From the NCBI RefSeq assembly GCF_002929535.1, contig NZ_PJJO01000061.1, positions 248,001-312,000 on the forward strand: 64,000 nucleotides of DNA, read 5' to 3'. The position numbers were made by a program, and so were the translations under genes. Under the pieces are notes generated by a model. The model was not told the origin of the DNA, ran no database searches, and saw only the letters and a list, made by a program, of their open reading frames with translations. Below, in pieces: positions 45,054-54,489 of this stretch. Every line of letters starts with the position of its first letter. Position 1 is the stretch's first letter. The DNA comes from Cryobacterium sp. Y11 (lineage in GTDB: Bacteria; Actinomycetota; Actinomycetes; Actinomycetales; Microbacteriaceae).

Positions 45054-46298
45054 CTACCGAGAGCTCAGAGCCGCTAGCTGCGCGGAGGCTTGCTCCAAGA
45101 GTTCGACCTTTTTGCAGTAGGCGAAACGCACGAGGGGCGCATACTCGGCCCGGTTCGCGCGGGAACAGAACGCCTGAATCGGCACGGCGACGATTCCGGT
45201 CAGCGCCGGCAACCGGCGGCAGAGCTCGGCGCCATCGGAGAAGCCGAGCGGCGTCGCATCCGCCACGATGAAATACGAACCCTGCGGAACGCTGATGGCG
45301 AAGCCGGCCGCCCGCAGCCCGGCGGCCAACAGGTCTCGCTTGCCCTTCATTACGGTGGCGATGCTGGAAAAATACGAGTCCGGCAGGTCCAGCCCGACGG
45401 CGATGGCCGGTTGAAACGGCGCCCCATTAACATAGGTAAGAAATTGCTTCACCGCGAGAATCGCCGTGACGATCGCCGCCGGCGCACTGAGCCAGCCCAC
45501 CTTCCAGCCGGTGAGGCTGAACGTTTTACCGCCGGACGAAATAGTGACCGTGCGTTCCCACGCCCCCGGCAGCGTCGCGATTGGAATATGCGGCGCCCCG
45601 AACGTGAGGTGCTCGTAGACCTCGTCGGTGACGATGATCGCGTCGTGCCGGTGCGCGAGCTCGACGATCAGCTCCAGGGTGTGCCGGGGAAAAACCGCGC
45701 CGGTCGGGTTGTGTGGATCGTTCACGATAATCAGCCGGGTACGGTCGGTGACGGCAGCACACAGGGCATCGAGGTCCGGTTGAAAATCCGGGGCCCGCAG
45801 CGGAACGGTGCGATGGATGCCGCCACCCAGGCCGATCACGCCGCCATAGGCATCGTAGAACGGTTCAAACGTGACAACCTCGTCACCCGGCTCGATGAGC
45901 GCCAGAATGGTTGCCGCGAGCGCCTCGGTCGCACCGGCCGTGACCAGAATTTCGGTCTCCGGGTCGAGCGTCAGCCCGTAGAACCGTTGTTGGTGCCGAG
46001 CGATTGCCTCCAAGAGCACCGGCATCCCGCGGCCCGGCGGGTACTGATTCACCCCGGCGCTGATAGCCTGGTGAGCTGCCTCGAGCACCTCGGCGGGGCC
46101 GTCTTCATCCGGAAAACCCTGGCCGAGGTTGATGGCGTGTGTGCGCACCGCTAGGGCACTCATTTCCGCGAAGATACTTGCGGCAACGTTGCCGTCGTCG
46201 TCGAGGAGTCCGGCCCCGCGGGCTGTGCGCCGCCACGCGCCGGAAATGGGTACGGTGTGTCGTGCCTGAGCCTGACGTCTCTGAGTAGAATCCTGCAT
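45054..46298 (-). CDS. PLP-dependent aminotransferase, class I/II (DapC/KAT-like)
   Basis: A 414-residue fold-type I aminotransferase. ATG 46298 is preceded by GGAG. INLGQGFPDEDGP, VTAGATEAL, NDPHNPTGAVF and SSGGKTFSLTGWKVGW (with the PLP Lys) are intact. The GQGFPD form is common to succinyldiaminopimelate aminotransferase DapC and kynurenine/methionine aminotransferases; I cannot choose between them. It is divergent from the HtrA-like protease gene. Confidence 0.88.
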   Translation of the reverse strand: MQDSTQRRQAQARHTVPISGAWRRTARGAGLLDDDGNVAASIFAEMSALAVRTHAINLGQGFPDEDGPAEVLEAAHQAISAGVNQYPPGRGMPVLLEAIARHQQRFYGLTLDPETEILVTAGATEALAATILALIEPGDEVVTFEPFYDAYGGVIGLGGGIHRTVPLRAPDFQPDLDALCAAVTDRTRLIIVNDPHNPTGAVFPRHTLELIVELAHRHDAIIVTDEVYEHLTFGAPHIPIATLPGAWERTVTISSGGKTFSLTGWKVGWLSAPAAIVTAILAVKQFLTYVNGAPFQPAIAVGLDLPDSYFSSIATVMKGKRDLLAAGLRAAGFAISVPQGSYFIVADATPLGFSDGAELCRRLPALTGIVAVPIQAFCSRANRAEYAPLVRFAYCKKVELLEQASAQLAALSSR

Positions 46299-46415
46299 GG
46301 TCTCCAAACTATCGCCCCGGCAAGGTCTCGGCTCGATCATTGGATGCTCTCAGGGCGTACATATCGAACGTTCAGGTTTGGGCGCAAAGCTGGATTTGCT
46401 TGGAAGGAGCACCCG

Positions 46416-48053
46416 ATGACCGACAACAGTAAAGATTCCGGCACAACCCCCGACCGGCCCCATGACGCCGCAACCTTTGCCGTGAATCAGTCCGGCGAGA
46501 CAACCCCACCGACCGTGCCGCTCACTGACGCCCCGGCCACGCCCCCTGTACCGACGGCGCCGCAGGTCGCACCGCCGGCCAATTCCGAGCCCGCCGTGCC
46601 GGTCGTGCACGCAGCATCCGTTTCACCGGAGTCCGCTGCGAACGAGCCCGCCGCGACCCAGCCCAGCTACCCCAGCACGAGTCAGACCGCTGCCTACCCG
46701 ACGGATGCTTTCGGTCGCCCCATCGAGACCCCCACCGCGTCGACCTCTACCTACGAACCGAGCGTCGCCCCGGAGGCCTACGCCACGGCGGATACCTACC
46801 CCGCGCAACCGTTTCTCGCCGGCAAGAATAAGGGATCCGGTCGTCGAAAGAGCAGTGTCGCCCTCGTAGCTGCCCTCGCCATTGGTGCGCTTGTCGGCGG
46901 ATCCTCCGGTGCCGGCATTACGGCCCTCATGATGAGCAACCAGAATAACGCAGTGCCGGTCAGCCAGGCTGCCGGCCCGAGTACCGTTGTCGTCAACAAC
47001 ACTGCGAGCGTCAACCAGATCACCGCCGTCGCGGCCAAGGCCTCGCCGAGCGTTGTGACCATCGAGGTAGCCGGCAGCTCGGCCGGCGGCACCGGCTCTG
47101 GCGTCATCCTCACCGACGACGGCTATGTGCTTACCAACACCCACGTCGTCACCCTCGATGGTGCAGCCTCCGATGTGAAAATCGAGGTGAAGAGCAGCGA
47201 CGGTAAGCTCTACACGGCCACCCTGGTTGGTACAGACCCCATCTCCGACCTCGCTGTCATCAAACTGACCGACGCCAGCGGCCTGACCCCGATCACCTGG
47301 GGCGATTCGTCCAAGCTCAACGTCGGTGACAGCGCCATCGCCATCGGCGCCCCGCTCGGCCTCTCCGGCACGGTCACCGACGGCATCGTCAGCGCTCTCA
47401 ACCGCAGCATTACCGTCGCGAGTTCGGCAGCACCATCCTCACCTGACACCACGACACCCGACAACGGCGGATCGCAGAACCCCTTCTTCTTCGACTTTCC
47501 GAACCCCGATGGCACCCCATCCCAGGGCGGTCAGACGGCCACCGCCAGCATCGCCCTCCCGGTGATTCAAACGGATGCCGCCATCAACCCGGGAAACTCC
47601 GGTGGCGCCCTGCTCAACGGCAGCGGTGAACTGATCGGCATCAACGTCGCCATCGCCAGCGCCGGTAGCACGACGGCCTCCTCAGCTGCTGGCAGCATCG
47701 GAGTCGGGTTCTCGATTCCGTCGAACTTCGCCAAGCGCATCTCCGACGAGATTATCGCCAACGGCACGGCCACCCATGGCTTGCTTGGAGCGAGCGTGAA
47801 AGACGCCTCGAGCTCGACCAGCAGCACGGTCGGCGCGCTGATCAGCACGGTCAGCTCGGGTGGCGCGGCCGACAAGGCTGGTCTGAAGGCCGATGACGTG
47901 ATCACCAACTTCAACGGTGTTCCCATCACGGATTCGATCGACCTCACCGCTCAGGTGCGCGTCCTCCCGGCCGGCGGAACGGCCGACCTCACCTACGTGC
48001 GGGACGGCAAGTCAATAACCATCTCCGTCACGGTTGGCGAACTCACGAGCTAA
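46416..48053 (+). CDS. HtrA/DegP-like S1C serine protease, membrane-anchored
   Basis: A 545-residue protein. ATG 46416 follows GGAAGGA; an in-frame start at 46257 would overlap the divergent gene. About 140 residues of Pro/Ala/Thr-rich cytoplasmic tail precede one transmembrane helix (SSVALVAALAIGALVGGSS). The trypsin-like domain has the triad His243 (TNTHVV), Asp278 (ISDLAV) and Ser395 (GNSGGAL). One C-terminal PDZ domain follows (GGAADKAGLKADDVITNFNG). It should act in envelope protein quality control. Confidence 0.94.
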   Translation: MTDNSKDSGTTPDRPHDAATFAVNQSGETTPPTVPLTDAPATPPVPTAPQVAPPANSEPAVPVVHAASVSPESAANEPAATQPSYPSTSQTAAYPTDAFGRPIETPTASTSTYEPSVAPEAYATADTYPAQPFLAGKNKGSGRRKSSVALVAALAIGALVGGSSGAGITALMMSNQNNAVPVSQAAGPSTVVVNNTASVNQITAVAAKASPSVVTIEVAGSSAGGTGSGVILTDDGYVLTNTHVVTLDGAASDVKIEVKSSDGKLYTATLVGTDPISDLAVIKLTDASGLTPITWGDSSKLNVGDSAIAIGAPLGLSGTVTDGIVSALNRSITVASSAAPSSPDTTTPDNGGSQNPFFFDFPNPDGTPSQGGQTATASIALPVIQTDAAINPGNSGGALLNGSGELIGINVAIASAGSTTASSAAGSIGVGFSIPSNFAKRISDEIIANGTATHGLLGASVKDASSSTSSTVGALISTVSSGGAADKAGLKADDVITNFNGVPITDSIDLTAQVRVLPAGGTADLTYVRDGKSITISVTVGELTS

Positions 48054-48072
48054 GGCACGCTCCGCCCCTGCC

Positions 48073-48105
48073 ATAGCGTCGCCGGTACTCCGGCGGCGCT
48101 ATGTG
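48073..48105 (+). terminator. Probable terminator after HtrA-like gene
   Basis: A 13-bp stem with one G-T pair (48073-48085 with 48090-48102) and a TACT loop, followed by GTGTTTGT, 20 nt past the stop codon. Confidence 0.6.
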
Positions 48106-48202
48106 TTTGTCAGTACGCGCTTTCCCGAACCCGGCATTTCGCCATTTGCCGGGCTGGTAGGCTCGATCGTCCTACCCCATAATCGGAAAGCTGGCCAGCC
48201 AG

Positions 48203-49246
48203 GTGCACCAAGGTAGTACGGGATTTCTGCCCGGGGTCTCGTACGTGATGCCCGTGCTCAACGAGGCGACCCACGTACGGGCCGCCGTTGAGAGCCTGCT
48301 GGCGCAGGACTATCAGGGCCCCTTCGAGGTCACCCTGGCCCTCGGCCCCAGCATCGACGGCACCACCGAACTGGTCGAAGAGATGGCCGCCGTTGACGCG
48401 CGCATTCGCGTCATGGCCAACGAGATCGGTTCGACGCCGGCCGGCCTAAACATCGCCATCAGAGCCTCGCACTACGCCGTGGTCATTCGCGTTGACGCGC
48501 ACTCGGTACTGCCGCCCGACTACGCCCGCATCGCAGTGGAGACCCTCGAACGCACCGGAGCCGACAATGCCGGCGGCATCATGGATGCGCGCGGCATCAG
48601 CTCTTTCGAGCGGGCCGTTGCTCGTGCCTACGGCACCCGCATTGGCCTGGGCGGCACGCCACACCACGTTGGCGGGGCGGAAGGCTCAGCCGACACGGTG
48701 TACCTCGGCTGTTTTCGCACCGAGAGCATTATCAACGTCGGCCTCTTCGACGAGGGAGTGAAACGCGGCCAGGACTGGGATCTCAACCGACGCCTCCGGG
48801 AAGCTGGAGGCCTGGTCTGGTTCACCCCGAAGCTCCGGGTGCTCTACCGGCCCCGCCCAAACCTGGCTCAGCTGGCCAGGCAGATGCTGTCGACCGGCCT
48901 CTGGCGCGGCGAGCTGGCCCGGCGCTACCCGGCGGCCAACGGCATCCGCTATTTTGTGCCACCGGCCATGGTGCTCGGCGTGGCCATTGGACTGCTCCTC
49001 GGAGTGGGCGGAATCGTGCAGTTGGCGCTCGGCGAAGCGCCGTGGCTGCTGCTGGGCCTGATCGTTCCGGCCGGGTATCTACTCATCGTCGTCGTCGCGA
49101 CACTCACGGTGGCCAGACCAGACGGATTTCGTGCCGCCGTGAATTTTCTCGTAGTCTTGCCGTGCATTCACTTCTGCTGGGGGGTCGGGTTTGTGCTCGG
49201 CTACCTGAAACTCACCAGCAACATCACGGCACACACGGGAAGGTGA
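48203..49246 (+). CDS. Glycosyltransferase family 2 (ExoA-like)
   Basis: A 347-residue GT2 enzyme. GTG 48203 places VSYVMPVLNEATHV at residues 12-25. VIRVDAHSVLPPDY gives the acidic metal-binding motif, and GQDWDLNRRLREAG the acceptor-side D/E-R motif. The C-terminus has about three hydrophobic helices, as in membrane-bound succinoglycan-type ExoA transferases. It starts a surface polysaccharide gene run; the next gene begins 5 nt after its stop. Confidence 0.86.
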   Translation: MHQGSTGFLPGVSYVMPVLNEATHVRAAVESLLAQDYQGPFEVTLALGPSIDGTTELVEEMAAVDARIRVMANEIGSTPAGLNIAIRASHYAVVIRVDAHSVLPPDYARIAVETLERTGADNAGGIMDARGISSFERAVARAYGTRIGLGGTPHHVGGAEGSADTVYLGCFRTESIINVGLFDEGVKRGQDWDLNRRLREAGGLVWFTPKLRVLYRPRPNLAQLARQMLSTGLWRGELARRYPAANGIRYFVPPAMVLGVAIGLLLGVGGIVQLALGEAPWLLLGLIVPAGYLLIVVVATLTVARPDGFRAAVNFLVVLPCIHFCWGVGFVLGYLKLTSNITAHTGR

Positions 49247-49250
49247 GCGG

Positions 49251-50075
49251 ATGACCAGTTCGTCCAGTACCGCACATCACGGGCGGGCCCGACCGGAGTC
49301 GATCGCCCAGTTGCGCGCGGTGGCACAGCCGCCCGAGGTGCGCCTGCGCGCCAACGCCGAGCATTGGACCGCGAGCCTGTACCTGCGCGATCTGTCGCCG
49401 TACCTGACCTGGATGCTCCTAAAGACTCGCATCTCGGCCAACGGCGTGACCGCACTGATGATTCTGGCCGGCTGGTCCACTGCGGCAGCCCTGCTGATCC
49501 CGGGAATCTGGGGCGCCGTGCTCGCGCTCGTGCTGAGCCAGGTGCAAATGCTGATCGACTGCTGCGACGGAGAAGTGGCGCGCTGGCGCGGTAGCTCGTC
49601 GCCCGCTGGAGTTTTTCTCGACAAGGTCGGCCACTATTCGACCGAGTCGCTCATTCCCATTGCCCTGGGCATTCGAGCGGCGTCCTACCCGTTCGAGTCG
49701 CCGGAAGATTTCTTGTGGACCAGCCTGGCGCTGCTGCTTGCACTTATTATTGTGCTGAACAAGGCGCTCAACGATATGGTGCATGTCGCTCGGGCCAATG
49801 CCGGTTTGACGAAACTGGCCGACACCCACGGGGAGAAGACCCCGACCTCGAGCGTGATCGCCCGGATTCGCCGCCTCGTGCGTTTCGTGCCGTTCCACCG
49901 GTTGTATCACTCGGTCGAACTGACCATGGTGATCTTCGTCGCGGCCGTGATCGGGCTGTTCCTCGGCCAACCAGTCGTCGACCGGGCCGTGCTTGTCATT
50001 CTGGTACCGCTCGCGTTTCTGTCTCTCATCGGCCACTTCGTAGCCATCATGGCGTCCAAACGTGTCCGTTCCTAA
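49251..50075 (+). CDS. CDP-alcohol phosphatidyltransferase family protein
   Basis: A 274-residue membrane protein with about six hydrophobic helices. The family motif Dx2DGx2ARx8Gx3Dx3D is present as DCCDGEVARWRG, then G, LDKVGH: the last Asp is His. The motif transfers a phospho-alcohol from a CDP-alcohol. Flanking GT2 and glycerophosphotransferase genes suggest a role in phosphorylated surface polymer synthesis rather than bulk phospholipid synthesis. Confidence 0.84.
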   Translation: MTSSSSTAHHGRARPESIAQLRAVAQPPEVRLRANAEHWTASLYLRDLSPYLTWMLLKTRISANGVTALMILAGWSTAAALLIPGIWGAVLALVLSQVQMLIDCCDGEVARWRGSSSPAGVFLDKVGHYSTESLIPIALGIRAASYPFESPEDFLWTSLALLLALIIVLNKALNDMVHVARANAGLTKLADTHGEKTPTSSVIARIRRLVRFVPFHRLYHSVELTMVIFVAAVIGLFLGQPVVDRAVLVILVPLAFLSLIGHFVAIMASKRVRS

Positions 50076-50955
50076 CGAGCGCACTGCCCAGCCGACTGTC
50101 GGTGTCGTGGTGCTCACCCAGGGCACCCGGGCGGAAGATCTCGATCGGGGCATCCGCTCTGTCCTAGCCCAGCAGGGCGTCACGCTCGACGTGGTTTGTG
50201 TCGGCAATGGCTGGGAGCCGACCGGTCTTCCGACCGGTGTGCATTCGCTCGCCCTGCCGACGAATCTCGGTATTCCGGCTGGGCGCAACCGCGGGGTGTC
50301 GCTCGTCACCGGCGAGTACCTGTTCTTTCTCGATGACGATGCCAGCATTCCAGACCCGTATTTTCTCATCGAGGCGATCGGCAAGATGCGCGCCGACCCC
50401 ACAATCGGCTTACTGCAGCCCCGGGTCGAAGACCCGGCAGGAATCGAATCACCCCGGCGGTGGATCCCGCGAATTCGCAAGGGCGAAGCGACAGAGCCCG
50501 GCCCAGTGTTCTCCGTCTGGGAGGGCGCCGTCCTGCTGCCGCGCGCGGTCTTTGACGCGACCGGCGGGTGGGCAGAACCGTTTTTCTACGCCCACGAGGG
50601 TGTCGAGCTGGCCTGGCGCGTCTGGGACCAGGGCTTAGTCGCGTGGTACGCGGGCGACCTCGTCGCCAACCATCCGGTGATCCTGCCGACTCGGCACGCC
50701 GACTACTACCGGCTGAACGCGCGCAATCGGGTTTGGTTGGCGCGCCGCAACCTGCCGGCGCTGTTCGTGCCGCTGTACGTGGGTTCCTGGACCGCAATTC
50801 AGGTTCTGCGTTGGGGCCTGCGCAATCGCCCAGCGCTGCGCGCCTGGTTCGGCGGCTGGCGCGAAGGGTGGCGCAGCGATCCGGGCGCGCGGCATCCGCT
50901 TCGAGCACGCACGGTCTTGCGCATGAGCGTCGCCGGGCGACCACCGATTGTCTGA
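50062..50955 (+). CDS. Glycosyltransferase family 2
   Basis: A 297-residue GT2 enzyme that overlaps the previous gene by 14 bp. Features are VGVVVLTQGTRAEDL, the NLGIPAGRNRGV motif, FFLDDDASIPD (the DxD-type metal site) and VWEGAVLLPRAVFDATGGW. It resembles rhamnosyl-type GT2 enzymes of cell-wall polysaccharide loci; sugar and acceptor cannot be assigned. Confidence 0.87.
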   Translation: MSVPNERTAQPTVGVVVLTQGTRAEDLDRGIRSVLAQQGVTLDVVCVGNGWEPTGLPTGVHSLALPTNLGIPAGRNRGVSLVTGEYLFFLDDDASIPDPYFLIEAIGKMRADPTIGLLQPRVEDPAGIESPRRWIPRIRKGEATEPGPVFSVWEGAVLLPRAVFDATGGWAEPFFYAHEGVELAWRVWDQGLVAWYAGDLVANHPVILPTRHADYYRLNARNRVWLARRNLPALFVPLYVGSWTAIQVLRWGLRNRPALRAWFGGWREGWRSDPGARHPLRARTVLRMSVAGRPPIV

Positions 50956-50971
50956 CGGGTAGGCTGGTTTG

Positions 50972-52246
50972 GTGGTAATTCGCAAAGACGTCAGACGTGC
51001 CCTCAAGCTGGTCAAGGATGTTATCGCATCCCGCAAGGCACAGCGCGCGCTTCGAGGCCCACTGAAGTCGCGGGAATTACGAGAAGATAACCACTTTAAG
51101 ATCGCCGTCTATTTTGCTGACGGGCCGGTCAACATGTATCAGATGCGGCAGTGGTTCCAGCCGCTGGCCACCCTCGCGAAGACCTGGCCTGTGCTCGTCC
51201 TGAGCCGCACCGGCGGTGGCACCCTCAAACTCATGAAAGAGTCCCCGGTTCCGGTGGCCTATGCGCGCACGGTGCCGCAGCTCGAGCAGATCGTTGCCGA
51301 GCAGGACATCCGCATCGTGTTCTACGTCAACCAGAACCCGCGTAACTTTCAAATGATGCGCTATGGACGGTGCTGGCACGTTTTCATCAACCACGGTGAA
51401 AGCGACAAAATGTACATGATCACCAATCAGTTCAAGGCCTATGACTATTCGTTCGTGGCCGGAGATGCAGCCCTGGCCCGACTAGACCGGGTGCTCTGGG
51501 ACTACGATTTCGACAAGCGCGCCATCACGATCGGGCGCCCGCAGGCCGACTACTTTAGCGGCGAGCTGCCATACACCCCCGACGAACGCCAGGTCGTGCT
51601 CTACGCCCCCACCTGGGAGGGCGACCGCGCGGCCGCAGCGTACGGCTCGATCGCGTCGCACGGCGTCGCTCTCGTCACCGCACTTCTCGCCTCTGGTACC
51701 CACCGCGTGATCTACCGCCCACACCCGCGCAGCGGCGTCGTCGATCACGCCTACGGGGCGGCCAACAAGACCATCATCGCTGCCATCGCTGCGGCCAACG
51801 CTCGTGATCCCCACGCCCAGCACGTGTACGACTTCAGCCCCGATCTCGGCTGGCAATTAGCCGCAGCGGATGTGGCCATCGTCGATATTTCCGCCATGGT
51901 CTACGACCGGCTCGCCACGGGCAAACCGCTCATGATCACCAGGCCCGTAAACCCCACGGCCGTGATCGACACCAGCGGTTACCTCTCCGACTGCGAATGG
52001 CTGTCGGCCGACCAAACCTCCGACATCGTCGTCCACGTTGACCGGCTCACCCACGACGACCAGGCAGTGGGGCGGCTGCAGGGCTGGGTTCAGCTCTACT
52101 TTGGCGACACGACCCACGGCGTCGCCACAGCTCGCCTGCACGAGGCTGTGCAGCACCTCATGGACGAGTGGGACCGGTTCGCCGCCGTACACGACGCCGA
52201 CGCCCCGATCATGCCCGATCCCGCGACCAGCCGCGGCGACGAGTAG
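50972..52246 (+). CDS. CDP-glycerol:poly(glycerophosphate) glycerophosphotransferase-like (TagB/TagF family)
   Basis: A 424-residue protein of the PF04464 type. GTG 50972 has GGGTAGG 8 nt upstream; a TTG three bases earlier is also possible. FINHGESDKMYM is near residue 140, VVLYAPTWEGDR near 210, VIYRPHPRSG near 245 and VDISAMVYDRLATGKPLM near 310: the catalytic His and nucleotide-binding motifs of teichoic-acid polymerases and primases. It suggests a glycerol- or other alditol-phosphate surface polymer. Confidence 0.9.
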   Translation: MVIRKDVRRALKLVKDVIASRKAQRALRGPLKSRELREDNHFKIAVYFADGPVNMYQMRQWFQPLATLAKTWPVLVLSRTGGGTLKLMKESPVPVAYARTVPQLEQIVAEQDIRIVFYVNQNPRNFQMMRYGRCWHVFINHGESDKMYMITNQFKAYDYSFVAGDAALARLDRVLWDYDFDKRAITIGRPQADYFSGELPYTPDERQVVLYAPTWEGDRAAAAYGSIASHGVALVTALLASGTHRVIYRPHPRSGVVDHAYGAANKTIIAAIAAANARDPHAQHVYDFSPDLGWQLAAADVAIVDISAMVYDRLATGKPLMITRPVNPTAVIDTSGYLSDCEWLSADQTSDIVVHVDRLTHDDQAVGRLQGWVQLYFGDTTHGVATARLHEAVQHLMDEWDRFAAVHDADAPIMPDPATSRGDE

Positions 52247-52337
52247 TCCGTCGACGCGGCCATGTGCTGCTTGCGCGCCCGGCAGGCCACGCGCGCGCAG
52301 GTTACTGTAGCGCAGGCAGCGGCTGCCCGCCGACACG

Positions 52338-53222
52338 TTACTCCGGAGCTGGGTTCGGTCGTGATTCGAGCGGCGGCGACGGGGCAGCGTCCGGCGAAGC
52401 GGATGCGGGCGGCTCGGCCGGTGCCGCGGTGTTGCCTCGCCGCGCTTCCCTCACGGTACTGTGCCCACTTGTGCTGGCCCGCGGGCGCGGCTCTAGTTCT
52501 GGCTGAAAGTAGGTCGGTACCGGACCGAAGGCGAGCCTCGAAGCGTGCCGCACCTTATTGCCGAGAATGTGGTTTCCGGCGCCACCAATGACCGCTCCGA
52601 TGCCGAAAGGCAGGGCCTTGCCCAGCAGGCTGGCGCCGCCGCGGGTGGCGAACTGACGCAAAAATGTGCTTTTGAGCCGGTCAGTGAGTGGGCGGAGAAT
52701 GGCCCGTGGCAGGCTGTTGGTGATGAGTTCGCCCCAATAGGTGGTGCGTGCCGTTCCCGCGCCGGTGGCCTGGCCGGCGAGCTGGCGCACCAGATCGCTG
52801 CCCTCACGGCCAAGCATCATGGTCATGACGAGTGCGCGGGCCCGCTCCGGATCGTCAACGGCGATGCCGTGCACTTCGCTGACCGACTGGGCGAACAGCG
52901 CCGTTGCCTCGAGAAAACCGGCCGTCTCGACTCCCGACAGTGCCAGGGTGATTCCGGTTCCGACGCCGGGAATGACCGCTGTCGCCCCGACAGCCGCGCC
53001 GCCAGCGGTCACCGCCGCGAGGTAGCGTTTCTCCAATATCCGCACGATCTGCTCGGGCGAGGCGTTGGGGTTGCGGCGGCGGATGCTCCGAATATGGGCC
53101 AGAACTACGGGCCGGTGGATGGCCAGCACCCGATCGAAGCTTTTGACGAACCCGGTCGGCAAGGCGCCGCCCTGTGGCGAACCGCCCGTCGATGACAGCA
53201 TCGGGATGCTTTTCCTGGCCAT
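52338..53222 (-). CDS. Uncharacterised membrane-associated protein
   Basis: A 294-residue protein. ATG 53222 has AGGAAGG just upstream. The central part has two glycine-rich hydrophobic segments (GGAAVGATAVIPGVGTGITL and LPFGIGAVIGGAGNHILG) separated by a long helical stretch. This recalls EcsC- or DUF697-like proteins, but I cannot assign a family. The C-terminal about 60 residues are Pro/Ala/Ser-rich. It lies between the polymerase and exporter genes but on the opposite strand to the polymerase. Confidence 0.7.
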   Translation of the reverse strand: MARKSIPMLSSTGGSPQGGALPTGFVKSFDRVLAIHRPVVLAHIRSIRRRNPNASPEQIVRILEKRYLAAVTAGGAAVGATAVIPGVGTGITLALSGVETAGFLEATALFAQSVSEVHGIAVDDPERARALVMTMMLGREGSDLVRQLAGQATGAGTARTTYWGELITNSLPRAILRPLTDRLKSTFLRQFATRGGASLLGKALPFGIGAVIGGAGNHILGNKVRHASRLAFGPVPTYFQPELEPRPRASTSGHSTVREARRGNTAAPAEPPASASPDAAPSPPLESRPNPAPE

Positions 53223-53387
53223 TGATTGCCTTCCTCGCGCCGGTCTGGTCGAGTTTACGTGCTGCACCAGAGTGGCGGCTGGACACTCGAATCGTACGAC
53301 CAGAGGTAGCGAACGACGAAAAAAAACTAGATTTCCTCAAATGTCCAGCCGCTAGTCAAGATTGGCCGGTCCCGTTACAACTGAGGA

Positions 53388-53738
53388 ATGCCAGCGCCGA
53401 AATCAGAAGCATCCAGACTCCTCGGACTCCGCCTCCGCGAGCGCCGACTACTGCTCGGATTCAATCAGGAGTCAGTTGCCCTGCTGGCCGGTCTCAACGT
53501 GTCGAACTATGCCCGAATCGACCGAGGCTGCGGCAACCCAACCATGTACACGCTCATTCGTCTGGCCGCAGTACTGCAGCTGGAATTCAGCGAGCTCGTG
53601 ATCGGCCTGGCCGTCGAGCAGCTGCCGCCAACGCGTGATACCTACATGGCCATCGATTTTCGGCGTGCATCCGAGCCGATGGTGCAGCCTGATCGGCTGA
53701 GCCCAGAAGTTGCACGCCCGGTTAGGGTGCGGGCTTGA
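53388..53738 (+). CDS. XRE-family transcriptional regulator
   Basis: A 116-residue protein with one helix-turn-helix near residues 14-70: LGLRLRERRLLLGFNQESVA, then NVSNYARIDRGCGNPTMYTL. The C-terminal tail has no recognisable domain. Its last 17 bp overlap the convergent ABC ATPase gene. A role in regulating the polysaccharide exporter is possible from position only. Confidence 0.82.
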   Translation: MPAPKSEASRLLGLRLRERRLLLGFNQESVALLAGLNVSNYARIDRGCGNPTMYTLIRLAAVLQLEFSELVIGLAVEQLPPTRDTYMAIDFRRASEPMVQPDRLSPEVARPVRVRA

Positions 53739-54489
53739 CCCCGTAATCGGCGTTGTACCGTGCGAGTACGTCCTCGATCGGTGCATCGAGGACCAGATCG
53801 CCCTTGTCAAGGTAGAGGCCGCGCGTGCAAAAACGCCGCAGGTCTCGTTCATTATGCGAGACGATAAACAGGGTGCGGCCGCCAGCCAACAGCTCTTCGA
53901 TGCGGCGATAGCATTTCTCCCGAAACGCCTTGTCGCCAACGGCCAGAACCTCATCAACCAGCAAAATCGGCTCTTCAAGCCGGGAGATCACCGCAAACGC
54001 GATGCGCACCTTCATTCCGCTCGACAAATGCTTGTACGGCGTGTCGATGAAGTCGGCGATCTCGGCGAATTCAATGATCTCATCAAAGCGTGCGGCGATC
54101 TGCTTGCGGGTCATGCCGTGCAGGCCAGCGGTGAGATACACGTTATCGCGCACGCTGAGGTCGTCCACAAACCCGCCGGTGATCTCAATCAGCGGCGCAA
54201 CACCCTCGCTCACGTGCACCGTTCCGGTATCGGGCAGTACAACGCCGGTGACGAGTTTGAGCAGGGTGGATTTGCCCTGACCGTTGCGTCCGACGACGCC
54301 GATGGCTTCCCCCGGCTGCACGGTAAAGCTCACGTGCTGCAGGGCCCAAAATTCGCCGGGCCGGTTGCGCCGCTTTTTGGCGCCAAAGAGGTCCTTAAAA
54401 TTGCGCCGTCCGCGGCGATTCCTGCGAAAGCGGATGCCGACATCCACGAGCGAGATCACCGGCTGCACCCCGGTTACCAGGTTCGGCAC
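53722..54489 (-). CDS. ABC transporter ATP-binding protein for polysaccharide/teichoic acid export (TagH/Wzt-like)
   Basis: A 255-residue ATPase. Walker A GRNGQGKST is near residue 73, signature LSSGMKVRIAFA near 158, Walker B ILLVDEVLAVGD near 175, and the switch His in IVSHNERD. The N-terminal insertion before EFWALQHVSF and LSSGM are typical of the polysaccharide-exporting ABC subfamily. There is no C-terminal carbohydrate-binding domain. GTG 54489 overlaps the permease stop (TAG) by one base. Confidence 0.92.
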   Translation of the reverse strand: MPNLVTGVQPVISLVDVGIRFRRNRRGRRNFKDLFGAKKRRNRPGEFWALQHVSFTVQPGEAIGVVGRNGQGKSTLLKLVTGVVLPDTGTVHVSEGVAPLIEITGGFVDDLSVRDNVYLTAGLHGMTRKQIAARFDEIIEFAEIADFIDTPYKHLSSGMKVRIAFAVISRLEEPILLVDEVLAVGDKAFREKCYRRIEELLAGGRTLFIVSHNERDLRRFCTRGLYLDKGDLVLDAPIEDVLARYNADYGVKPAP

